Made by a program: the position numbers and the translations under genes. Under the pieces are notes generated by a model that did no database searches, was not told the DNA's origin, and worked only from the letters and a program-made list of their open reading frames with translations. From Trichopria drosophilae (taxonomy: Eukaryota > Arthropoda > Insecta > Hymenoptera > Diapriidae): a stretch of 64,000 nucleotides of DNA. The stretch lies in assembly GCA_030407085.1 (NCBI GenBank), contig CM059584.1, positions 92,016,501 through 92,080,500 on the forward strand. The letters are read 5' to 3'. Below are positions 24,600 through 34,400 of the stretch, piece after piece. Positions within the stretch are counted from its first letter, which is position 1; each line of letters opens with the position of its first letter.

Positions 24600-24790
24600 T
24601 CCTCCACAAGAAATTTTTTGTGATCTCCACATATGTATTTAAAGTGGTATTAGTTAATAAAGTTAATTATATAAACTCGATTTTCGTTAACTCTGCTGCA
24701 ACCCTGAACTGCACCCGCATGTCAGAGGTTATATAATTTTTACTGCAAAAATCAGGGCCAGGAGCCAACATTTGGCGATCCTGCCAGGAT
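24600..24790 (+). repeat. Possible LTR 3' end with primer-binding-site-like junction
   Basis: The segment has an AATAAAG-type signal near 24655 and ends GGAGCCAACA at 24770, immediately followed by TTTGGCGATCCTGCCAGGAT. A 'CA' terminus followed by TTTGG resembles the LTR/PBS junctions of BEL/Pao-type elements. No gag or pol follows, so at best this is a fragment. Confidence 0.3.
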
Positions 24791-25533
24791 CCTGCAGTGC
24801 GAGTGTTACACATATTTTAATATTTGAATCGCGAGTGAACGCTAATAATTATTCTATTATGATGTTACAGATAATCGTCGACGGGTCTTTCAATAAAAGT
24901 GACCGCGTGTGTGCAGTGCTATTAAAATTCACGATAAAATTAAATCTCGATCATTTCCGTCGCCACTAGGCTATTTTTAAATCGAGTCGAAGAACACAGC
25001 TCCGATCGCTCCGAATCGGTGTGACGTTGCTACGTCTCAATTGTTCGGCTTTTCTCGGCCGCGCCGAGAGCTCACGACGCGCCCAGTCCTATACCCACGG
25101 GTACATACACTACGGGGGCTACGTCACAATTATGACGTCAGCAAGAGTTGTGCAGTCGATCGACTTCCTTCTGCTACGTTCGTTGCCACGGTAACCGATA
25201 AAGGGCCAGACAGCGCTGCTCGCGCTATTGCCCACACCCTTTGTCTGTTATCGGCTGCAGTCTAGTAGATCATTGCCTTTGATTATTGGTATCTAAATCT
25301 TCGCACACCTCCATACGCACTTTATAGGCGAAATCACGCGCAACTTAGGTGCATTAAGTTTCCTTCACACAATTGCGCTAAGATTATTTCCTTGTTTTTC
25401 GAAGAGCTATTAATTCGCTGCAATATTTCTTGAATTAACATGTGATTCGGCGCTCGCGTTAGAACAATCACAGACTCGCTTAACTGTCATTGACAAAAAG
25501 TGGGTTGAAATTAGCGAGCGTGACATCTCGAAG

Positions 25534-26332
25534 CTAGTATTCAAGCGTTTTTCTTACAAAAATTGTAGCCCTTGAAATTTCGTTTAATTTAAGGTACTTA
25601 TTTATTTCTATTCGATTTAAATTCAGCTCAGAAGAGCCGCTCGAACTTGGGATCCTAGTAGAATTGATTTTTATACTGCTATTTATCATAGCCAGCGGCA
25701 GTACTTTGCCTTTTTTCTTGGAGGTAACAGAAGCAAAACTTTTACCAATGATTCCAGACATTAGTTCGGTGTCTATTTTTCAGCTTCGCGACAATTAATA
25801 TCAGATGTTCCAACAATGACACTGCAAATGGAAATGTGCTGTTCAGTTTCAGGGAAAGGATTGTGATCTCCAAACCACATACCCAACTTTTCGACATTTT
25901 GATTGTCGCAAATTATCTTTGTTGGGCGCATATCGACGTGCTGGTCCGTGGTTGCGCATGAAACTCCAGCCAAACTTACTACTGCATGGCAAATATTTTG
26001 CATATGCACCATTTCCAGTGTCCAAGATGCTGAAGTGCTGTCGGTGATGTTTCGTTGGGTGAGTCCTCCTATAACCTTCATTTTCCTCATTAACGTTGTT
26101 AATTGTTCGATTGTTTGGTCCTTCATAAGTCCTGACCAAAACTTAATGCTTCTACGAATCGTAAAACAACCCTCTGTGAACTTCTTACATTCATCGGCTG
26201 GCATTCTGTCTTTAAACGACAGCATGTCTTGGACGTATAAATGCGCTGAGTTCGCATACAGATGGTGTCCGCTCGCATGAAAAATTGGTAGCATTCTGAT
26301 AATAGTGTCAAGATGTAATGACGACTGTCCAC
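25534..26332 (-). pseudogene. C-terminal fragment of an uncharacterised multicopy metazoan gene family
   Basis: On the minus strand the frame 26294-25773 reads LPIFHASGHHLYANSAHLY, then FTIRRSIKFWSGLMKDQTIE, LMRKMKVIGGLTQRN and LAGVSCATTDQHVDM. The next piece, 25761-25534 (MSGIIGKSFASVTSKKKGK), continues the same order after a TAG and a frame change. I recall this motif series from large families of 'uncharacterized' proteins in many invertebrate genomes. No function is assigned to them that I know of. Reading upstream, the sequence RPSGQSSLHLDTIIR connects directly to it and then stops matching at the repeat at 26333. It is dead, because of the stop, the frameshift and the missing N-terminal two thirds. 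A matching N-terminal part lies at 38507-39832 on the same strand. Confidence 0.6.
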
Positions 26333-26735
26333 TAGGGCGTTTTTTGTTTTGCTAAGTTTCAAATTTCTTTCCCCCCCCCCCCCCCCCCCCGGAATTTCTT
26401 CATTTGTATGAAAAAATGAACTAGTGAACATTTTAGCCCGATCGGTTAAAATTGAGAGGTCTCGCAAGAGCCTTCAATTTTAATATTGTTTTCCTATAAG
26501 AGAAACGGGGTTTTCAGTACTTTACGTAGCATTTTTACCGCAGTCGTTCTGAACATCTACAAATTTCGGTATCTTTTCGTGGATATTTTCCGAAGGCAAT
26601 GGCCCTAATCAGATCAAAAAATATTAATTTTCGGTCGAGTTATTACGTTTTGAATATTGATCATTTTTCGCAAAAAAAAATCCTACAAGACTAAAAATCG
26701 CAATTAATTAGCTATAACTTTGTTCGAATGCATTC
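26333..26735 (+). repeat. Left arm of a ~12-kb inverted repeat pair
   Basis: Starting near CTAGGGCGTTTTTTG, this arm matches the reverse complement of 37160-38505 (minus an insertion there). Shared landmarks are GTTTCAAATTTCTT, a C-rich run, GGAATTTCTTCATTTG, CAATTTTAA and CGAATGCATTCTAAAATT. A poly-C run of about 20 at 26373 is one of the landmarks in expanded form. A related end also occurs in direct orientation at about 27492 (CTAGGGGCGTTCTTATTTTG). This suggests a family with terminus CTAGGGSCGTT. Confidence 0.6.
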
Positions 26736-27626
26736 TAAAATTATGTATCCCGGAATTTCGAACTCCTTACTGTTTTCCGTTTAAAATGACCCCCGGTTGA
26801 GTAAAAGATGATAATTTTTAACCGAAAGATAGCATTTTTTATAAAGAATTTTTTTTGCTAAAATCAGGTAAAAAAATAAATTTCTAGTTTATTCACTACA
26901 ATTCAGAAGAAAAAAAATCCGAAGATATTACACCATGGGCGATCGTTTTCCTTACCCTTTTCCGGTTTGTATTGCCTTCTGTTGAACTAGAAAAAAAATT
27001 CTGACGTAGTAGAGGTTACTTGAATTTTGCTTCGCTTGGAGTGCACGAAATGTGGAAATAGCCATTATACTTTAATTTGTTTAAAGCGTGCATTTTTCTT
27101 TTGTTGCATTATTTTTATTTACTGAGGTACCACCTTTAGTCCTTTTTCATAATGTTTCGTAAAATGCGAGTTCAATTAAATTTTATAGCATGCGCCAAGA
27201 ACATATCTGCTTTTCGCATAACAATAACATGCATTTTCATAAAAATGCCAAAATAATTCTTGTTTTACATCATTAATGTTTTTATTGTGTGTTTGTAATA
27301 TTTTTTAATGCCTACTCAATATCTTAAATTTTCAAATTTCTTGTAGATTGTGGCTTAAGATAAGTTCCAATTGTGTCGAAAACGATAACTTGGAGCAGAG
27401 TTATCGCATTTCTCTTCTTACATTTCATTTTCCAAAAGAAAAAACATTTTTTCAATTCTTCGAATAAAATTTTTAACACTATCAGTAGGAGCTAGGGGCG
27501 TTCTTATTTTGCCAAGTTTTCAATTTCGTCCAGGTCCCTGCTGGGATTTTTTTACTAGTATGAAAAAAGGGACTGCTAGAATTAAAAATGTCGCTTTAGA
27601 GCTGAGTAATCGTAATTTTAATATAC
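26736..27626. other. Noncoding DNA including a second copy of the CTAGGGSCGTT terminus
   Basis: No gene. At 27492-27620 the sequence resembles the terminus at 26333 in the same orientation (CTAGGGGCGTTCTTATTTTG, then CAATTTCGTCC and TAGTATGAAAAAAGGG). It leads directly into the Harbinger TIR at 27627. Confidence 0.4.
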
Positions 27627-27861
27627 AAAGGACCCCGCAGGAAATCATAGGAAAATGTCTCTCAGTCGAATGTCTTGAAATTAGGGGCAAATGATAGTTC
27701 ATATCATGTAGATCAAAAGTGTCCATAGGCCCGAAGTCCCTAGATGGCTAGTTTTTGAGTTACAGCCACTTGAAACTGCCAATTTTCGCAAATTGCAGAA
27801 TGGTGATCCTCGAATCTTCGATCGAGCGCACCTTATTCTAAGTGAAGTACGGTCAAGGAAA
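27627..27861. repeat. Left TIR of the Harbinger element
   Basis: Reverse complement of 33557-33791 with few differences. The outer end is AAAGGACCCCGCAGGAAATC. It includes the last codons and stop of the transposase gene. Confidence 0.85.
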
Positions 27862-29622
27862 AAGATGTATAATCTGTAAAATAAATAATCTAAACCGTGC
27901 AAAACCTTGTTCTTGAACTCGTAAATCTACCTCGAAAACATTGTTTTGTCGAAGCAAAGAATCCTGTATGTAGGATGGTGCCAGGAAGAGTTGAAAAACT
28001 CCTACTGTTATTTCTTGTAGATAATTCAGAGTTAAGTAAGGGAAATCTACCAATTGATTTTGGTCGATTCTTTCCCATTCCGCCTGGCGTCTTCGCTGCA
28101 AATTCTCCGCTTCAGCTCTTGCCTGAACTTCATTTACTTCTTGTGATCTTACAAGAATTCTTCTAGCCGCTTCTGCATCACAACCATCCATATGAATTGG
28201 TTGATGATACCTGTTTATAATAGCGCCTGCAATGCGATAAAAGTCACCAATATGGGATACATGAGGTATTCTTACTACTTGAGCCAAAAACTTAACGATC
28301 GACTTTATATGACCGTTTCGCGCTTCTACAATCCATCGTGTTTTTGTTATGACTCTTGTTTCATTAGCTTGCTCCGTAGTTAATTGACTTTGACCACGGT
28401 GTAGGAGTTCTGGCATATAGTAACGTATATCAAGATTTTCTAGTAGATCAAGTGCGTCTCTATATCCGCGATCAACGATCAAAATGTCATTTGCTTGAAA
28501 CCAGTTCCTCATTTCAAACATATCATTTTGAAGTTGGTCTCGCAACAGAGCAGCATCATTATTTCGGCTGTCTGAAAAATAAGGGCCCTGAATGTCGAGA
28601 ATGTAACCATCAGGTGCGACAACCAATACGGGTTTTATCAAATGACGACCTTTATGTAAAGAAAACGATTGTCTTAACACCCGAAAGTTACTACTTTTCT
28701 CAATATAACAATATGTTTCATCGACATATCCAATAGCTTTCGGTATATTTGGATCCGGGTTGTATAGAACATTGGCGAAATCGGTCACATGTTGCTGTAT
28801 GTAGACATCTCTAGTGATTGCTTGAAACCCAATATTTTCTCTTACAAATCTTAATAATAATGATTTTCTTACTTTATCTATCACGTAACTAACCACCTGG
28901 CGAGTAGAATATTTGAAGATAACTTTCAAAGCATTATCACTAATACCATGCCTCATTTTAGATAAGAAAAGTAAAAGATTATTTTTTGTAATATATTCAA
29001 AACCTACTTGTACAGGTATTCTATCACAAAAAGAAAAAAGGTCTCGGAACTGCTCTTTCGTTAACGAAGTCATAGCATGAAACTCTTCATCATCAAAGTC
29101 TTCTTCATCCTCGTATTTCGAAGATGATAAAGCATTGTTTCGGAGTTCTGTAATGAATTCCAGAAGTTCTTGTCCTTTTATAACATATGGCCAATTGATC
29201 GACCTCAATCCGGCATGTAATGGGTGTAAAAGAAACCCTCTCCCATCTAGATGAATACTGCAAGATCTTACATTATTAGGAATATAAATATTCGACGTAA
29301 TGAAAATATTCACACAAAGCCTTTGCACATTGTGTTCCTGATCACAAATTAAACAAGATGTACTTCGAGTTTGTGTCAGTACATTTAGCCTCATGTGTCT
29401 TTCATCTTGCAAAATTAGGTCAATTTCCTCAAGAATCGAAATATTACAATTCATACACAATCTTGTTTGGTCGTTCACTTCCAAAGCTGGAAGTCCAGTA
29501 TTATCACAACGCAAGATTGCAATGTCTCGTTTAGCGGCATTATTCTCGCCATTAATTCGCCTCATAAGCCTCGGTTGATATCGATTATTACACACAAAGC
29601 AGGTAAGTAAATTGCGAAACAT
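27853..29622 (-). CDS. DDE transposase, DDE_Tnp_4 / IS5-like (ISL2EU group)
   Basis: The 589-residue frame is intact, with ATG at 29622. The N-terminal 110 residues hold paired cysteines (CFVCNN, LCMNCN, CLICDQEHNVQRLC) that probably form a DNA-binding zinc structure. A helical region with TSLTKEQFRDLFSFCDRIP (about residue 190-210) is followed by a helix-turn-helix-like segment. The catalytic core then has AIGYVDETYCYIEKSSNF (first Asp, about residue 315), IQGPYFSDSRNNDAALLRDQ, DILIVDRGYRDAL (second Asp, about 400) and TRWIVEARNGHIKSI (Glu, about 450). The spacing fits the PIF/Harbinger fold. The protein would cut and rejoin the element at its TIRs. An open frame of this length with all three acidic residues suggests the copy was active recently or is still competent. 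Confidence 0.85.
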   Translation of the reverse strand: MFRNLLTCFVCNNRYQPRLMRRINGENNAAKRDIAILRCDNTGLPALEVNDQTRLCMNCNISILEEIDLILQDERHMRLNVLTQTRSTSCLICDQEHNVQRLCVNIFITSNIYIPNNVRSCSIHLDGRGFLLHPLHAGLRSINWPYVIKGQELLEFITELRNNALSSSKYEDEEDFDDEEFHAMTSLTKEQFRDLFSFCDRIPVQVGFEYITKNNLLLFLSKMRHGISDNALKVIFKYSTRQVVSYVIDKVRKSLLLRFVRENIGFQAITRDVYIQQHVTDFANVLYNPDPNIPKAIGYVDETYCYIEKSSNFRVLRQSFSLHKGRHLIKPVLVVAPDGYILDIQGPYFSDSRNNDAALLRDQLQNDMFEMRNWFQANDILIVDRGYRDALDLLENLDIRYYMPELLHRGQSQLTTEQANETRVITKTRWIVEARNGHIKSIVKFLAQVVRIPHVSHIGDFYRIAGAIINRYHQPIHMDGCDAEAARRILVRSQEVNEVQARAEAENLQRRRQAEWERIDQNQLVDFPYLTLNYLQEITVGVFQLFLAPSYIQDSLLRQNNVFEVDLRVQEQGFARFRLFILQIIHLFP

Positions 29623-30126
29623 GACGCCAAAGTAAAATAATTGCTAGGAAGTTAGTTGAGCAAAAATTGCTGTGTACGAAAGAAACAACTTAAAAGAATA
29701 TAATTGAAAATACAAAATAAATTACAATCAGAGCAACATTCTAATTAAAAAAGAAGCTGTTTATGGACAAAAACTGCTACGTTGCACTGTGTTAAAATTG
29801 CAAAGACAATTGACTGAATAAGATGGATATCACAAAACTGTTCTTCCGAATACAAGAATGTGTAACATTCACAATTGCACTGCAGGAAAAAATGGATGTC
29901 ACGTAATTATATCTATGTAATATGTAACTCTTATATCGTTCAGAGATATATGTTAGTAGTTTACGTATCTCGGGCGGAAACAGAGGCATTGCAGCGAGGG
30001 CGATGAGTGGGCCGAGCAACAGGAAAGAAGCGCTGCTCGCTGAAGCGAGGATCAATATCGTCGACCGATTTTTTGTCACACCTGTAAGAAAATTCACGGT
30101 CTTCCTCACGCCGGTCATGTCATTCA

Positions 30127-30200
30127 AGACAAAGACAAAGACAAAGACCAAGACCAAGGCCAAGACCAAGACCAAGACCAAGACCAAGGACCGGGACCAG
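30127..30200 (+). repeat. Hexamer minisatellite (AAGACM)n
   Basis: About twelve units of AAGACA or AAGACC, drifting into CCAAGG and GGACCAGGA variants at the right edge. Confidence 0.85.
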
Positions 30201-30399
30201 GAACAGGACATGCTCCGAAATGAAAGTGGACATTCGTTCGGAAAACAAAAAGCTCGGCGGGCGGCAAAATCAGCAAAAAGTCCGCTGCACATGCGCAGAA
30301 GCTCCGTGGGTCGGCCGGTCGGCGATTGACACCTTTCCACCTACTTTGCAGTCATGTAAAGACCGTGAATTTGTACAGGTGTCGGAAATATATATATAG

Positions 30400-30655
<256 letters not shown>

Positions 30656-30761
30656 GCACGTCTGCAACCCACACTTAGTAGTGTACAGTTGTAACAATAG
30701 GTAAATAAAAGTAATTATATTATGTAATTATATACCAATATCATATATATATATATATATA

Positions 30762-33465
30762 CAGGGTGGCCGATTTATCTGAAGACATCGAAATATCTCG
30801 AGAACTATGCACAGAATCAAAAAAGTTGTCGGATGAAAGTTGTTCGACACGAAGGGGGGCATCCAGTAATAATGAAATTTACCCCCTCCCCCATCCCCTG
30901 GGGGTGGAGTGGGGGCAAAAACAATAAAACTTAAATAGGAACCCCCAGTTTTTATTGCAGATTTGGATTCTCCAATATTGACACTTTTCGCCCGCGTAGC
31001 GGATATGGAATACGGTCAGTCTAACAAAGCCGGGAAAAAATACATTTAGCGTTACCCAGCAACAACGACGTGGACGTAGTATTTTTCTGTTCCCTTTGGG
31101 GTGCTTGTTTTACGTGAGTCCCCTTGCCTCTCACTGTCTCACTGTTCACTTACTTGAGTAAGTGTTCGAAATGTTGACCTTCCACTTCAATGCATTTATT
31201 TATTCTTTCTGCAAATGACTTCATACATGATAGAATCATATCTGCAGAAATTTCTGCGCAAGCAGTTCTTATGCGTTCCACCATGTTTTCACGAGTCGTT
31301 GGTACTTGTTCATAAACCTTACCTTTTAGGTAACCCCATAGGAAGAAATCCGGAGATGTTAGATCAGGTGACCTCGCAGGCCAATTAATAGGGCCACCTC
31401 TACCAATCCACCTACCATTGTAATCACGGTCTAGTATTTCCCTTGCTACTCTTGAAAAATGTGCTAGGCAACCATCATGCTGAAACCACATTGTCCGTCG
31501 GACGTCCATAGCAACATCCTCAAGTAGTAATGGTACTACTTGTTCTAGGAAATCTCGATATTTTGTTCCATTCAAATTACCTTCAATGAAATAAGGACCA
31601 ATGAGTTTATTTCCTATGATTCCACACCAAACGTTCACCGACCATGGACGTTGATGATTAACTTGTCGTAACCAATGGGGATTTTCTACGCTCCAATAAT
31701 GCATATTATGCCTATTGACGCCACCATGGTTCGTGAATGTAGATTCATCTGAAAATAATACATTAGCAAAGAAATTGTGGTTCGTTTGCATTTTTTGAAA
31801 TGCCCATTCACAAAACACCACGCGGTTATGAAAATCATCGCCATCTAGTTCCTGGTGCAGTGAAATGTGATATGGGTGAAACTTATGACGATGCAATATT
31901 CTTTGAATACTGTCTCTGGAAATGCCGGAATCGCGATGTAATTGTCGTGTGCTTACATGTGGATTTTGGTGAATAGCTGCTAGTACAGCTACTTCGTTAG
32001 CTTCTCCTGTAACTGTTAATCTTCGCTTCCTTTTTTTATTTGTACGCTGCCATCAGAGTGAAAGGCATTCACAACTTTGTAAAAAAAAGAACGCGAGCGA
32101 GCATTATCTGGAAAACGCTCAGCATACAACGCAACAGCATCGTCAATATTCCTCTTACATTCACCATAAATAAGAATCATTTCGATTTTTTCGGGAACTG
32201 TAGCAGGATTCATTTTTAACTTGCAATTCGATTTAAGCAATGAAGGGTAGACAAAAAATAGTCAGGTAAACGGAAAGTTGTTATTCTAAAAGCAAAGTGA
32301 CCTCCGACCGAATTACTACCAATACAATGGACTTCAAAAACAGTCTTACACTGAGAGACCGTGAATACTAAATTTTAATATGGGGATTAGAAAGTCGCGA
32401 TATCCATTTACTTCCCTTCAGGAAAGTAGAGAAAAATGTAGGTGAACTGGTTACGTGTGACTCAACTTATGTATAAAATGATATGCTATTTTATTTTCGA
32501 GTTATGTCGCCCTCTAGCGTTATGTAACAGAACCGGCGCCGGTGATGGCCGAAATGCAAGCGATGTACATGTATGAAACCACGTGAGTTCTCTCGGGGTC
32601 CGGTAGATGGCGACGAAATCCCCAAATGAAGTAAGAGTTTCGTTTTGTTTAATAGAAGCTGGTTTGACCGTCAATGCTCAGCTTATTTATTCTCGTTTCG
32701 GAAAAAACATACAGAGAGAGAATGAATGAGCTGAGTGAAGGGGCATGACGCGTTTTTTAATGGATTGCGTGATGTTCTCTTTTTGTTTATTAAATAATAA
32801 AGTTAAAACCTAAAATGTAATTTTATTGAAGGTAGAAAACTTATTTATAAAATTGCTTCCATATTGTATGCACAATTTTTATGTAATCAGTTTTGATTTT
32901 TAATATGAAGAATATCAATTATTCATAATCTTAATTTTTCGAATGGACATTATTAAAATTTCATATTCAGAATAACAATTTTCGCAATTGATATTACTAA
33001 ATTCTAATATTAAAAATTCTAATATTAGAATTTTTAATATTAAATTTTCATAAATGGATCAAATTGTCCCTATTTGCCCCCTGGATGCCCCCCTTCGTGT
33101 CGAACAACTTTCATTCGACAACTTTTTTGATTCTGTGCACAGTTCTCGAGGTATTTCAATGTCTTCGGATAAATTTGGATTTTTATCGATTACAGCGCCA
33201 CCTGTGAACCAAAATGCAATAGCTCCTAGGTCAAATTGGTGTACTTTTTTCCGGAGAATCCAAATCTGTAATAAAAACTGGGGGTTCCTATTTAAGTTTT
33301 ATTGTTTTTGCCCCCACTCCACCCCCAGGGGATGGGGGAGGGGGTAAATTTCATTATCACGGGATGCCCCCCTTCGTGTCGAATAACTTTCATCCGACAA
33401 CTTTTTTTGATTCTGTGCATAGTTCTCGAGATATTTCGATGTCTTCAGATAAATCGGCCACCCTG
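30762..33465 (-). mobile_element. DD41D mariner-like transposon, copy A
   Basis: Ends are CAGGGTGGCCGATTTATCTG and its reverse complement, flanked by TA on both sides. The copy lies inside the Harbinger element. It is nearly identical to copy B (41957-44952), but has lost one subterminal repeat unit of about 285 bp on the left. It encodes the transposase in two frames on the minus strand. It also contains about 800 bases (32241-33050) between transposase and right TIR that carry no transposase sequence. The near identity of the copies points to recent mobilisation or duplication. Confidence 0.88.
31150..32240 (-). CDS. DD41D transposase, split by a -1 frame change at A7G (copy A)
   Basis: The first frame, 32240-32016 (74 residues), has the N-terminal helix-turn-helix region (IEMILIYGECKRNIDDAVAL). 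The coding sense continues in the -1 frame from about 32028 as KRRLTVTGEANEVAVLAAIH, and then as the 248-residue frame 31896-31150. Catalytic residues are FSDESTF, WFQHDGCLAHF and DLTSPDFFLWG. The gap between the second and third Asp is 41, hence DD41D. The switch falls exactly at a run of seven A followed by GG, which is a classical slippery heptamer (A AAA AAG-type). Copy B has the same sequence there. It may be programmed -1 frameshifting, or one ancestral deletion. Total length if translated through is about 360 residues, normal for the family. Confidence 0.75.
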
Positions 33466-33556
33466 TATATATACACATATATATCGATTGTATATAACTA
33501 TATATAACTTAAAACAGTTGTATATAGATTGCATATAATGACAGATTATATATCTA

Positions 33557-33791
33557 TTTCCTTGACCGTACTTTACTTAGAATAAGGTGCGCTCGACCGA
33601 AGATTCGAGGATCACCATTCTGCAATTTGCGAAAATTGGCAGTTTCAAGTGGCTGTAACTCAAAAACTAGCCATCTAGGGACTTCGGGCCTAAGGACACT
33701 TTTGATCTACATGATATGAACTATTATTTGCCCCCAGTTTCGAGACATTCGACTGAGAGCCATTTTCCTATGATTTCCTGCGGGGTCCTTT
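33557..33791. repeat. Right TIR of the Harbinger element
   Basis: Inverted match of 27627-27861. It ends CCTGCGGGGTCCTTT at 33791. Confidence 0.85.
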
Positions 33792-34400
33792 TCTCATCTA
33801 AAAATAGGCAAAGGAAATTTCATTGCACAATATATACTCTAAATTGCGTAATGATATTATTACCCTAAAAGGCACTGAATTCCTTACCATTTACCGCATC
33901 GAATAACCTAACTAGTGACTTATAATGAAATTTTTTCATCTACGTATCGGTATTTTAATTCTTCCATGTTTGGTATCTGGTTATATGGACATTGGATATT
34001 CGGGCGTTTTGAAGAATGAGGGATGGTAAATTTTATAATTTTTGGGTCATCAAAATAGAATCCACTCGAACATAAATTACATACTAGATGTCCAGATTTT
34101 TGATTCCGTCGATTTTAAATACCCAGTAGTCACACACTTGAACGATGGAACGGAACGATAAACGGTAGTTTATTGCCAAAACGCTAGGAGCGAACGCGGC
34201 GCTCGCGGCTGAATTTTCCACCCTCTAACGAAACGGATTTCCATTTGATATATGTGAAGAGCCAAGGGGGTCGTTTCAGCATGATTGCATTATACTTATT
34301 ATTACCTGAAACACTTGCCCAAGGTCCTCATATATCTAATATTTAATTTGACATTTCGTTTAATTTCACATTTCTTTAATTTCCCATATTGTTTTATAAA
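33792..34400. other. Noncoding DNA between the Harbinger element and the hAT-like remnant
   Basis: AT-rich, with a GC-richer patch at 34140-34220. No gene or repeat border was recognised. Confidence 0.4.

Larger units (their letters stand above)
22429..25533. other. Intergenic DNA with small repeats
   Basis: No gene was recognised. It holds the palindromic element at 23418-23638, a dispersed repeat copy at 24152-24202, and a possible LTR/PBS junction at 24770. A GC-richer segment (24980-25260) has only spurious frames. Confidence 0.45.

Noticed and set aside
26373..26394. Poly-C run as a regulatory or structural element
   Set aside because: The sister repeat arm has a short C-rich tract here, so this is most simply a slippage expansion or a sequencing artefact.
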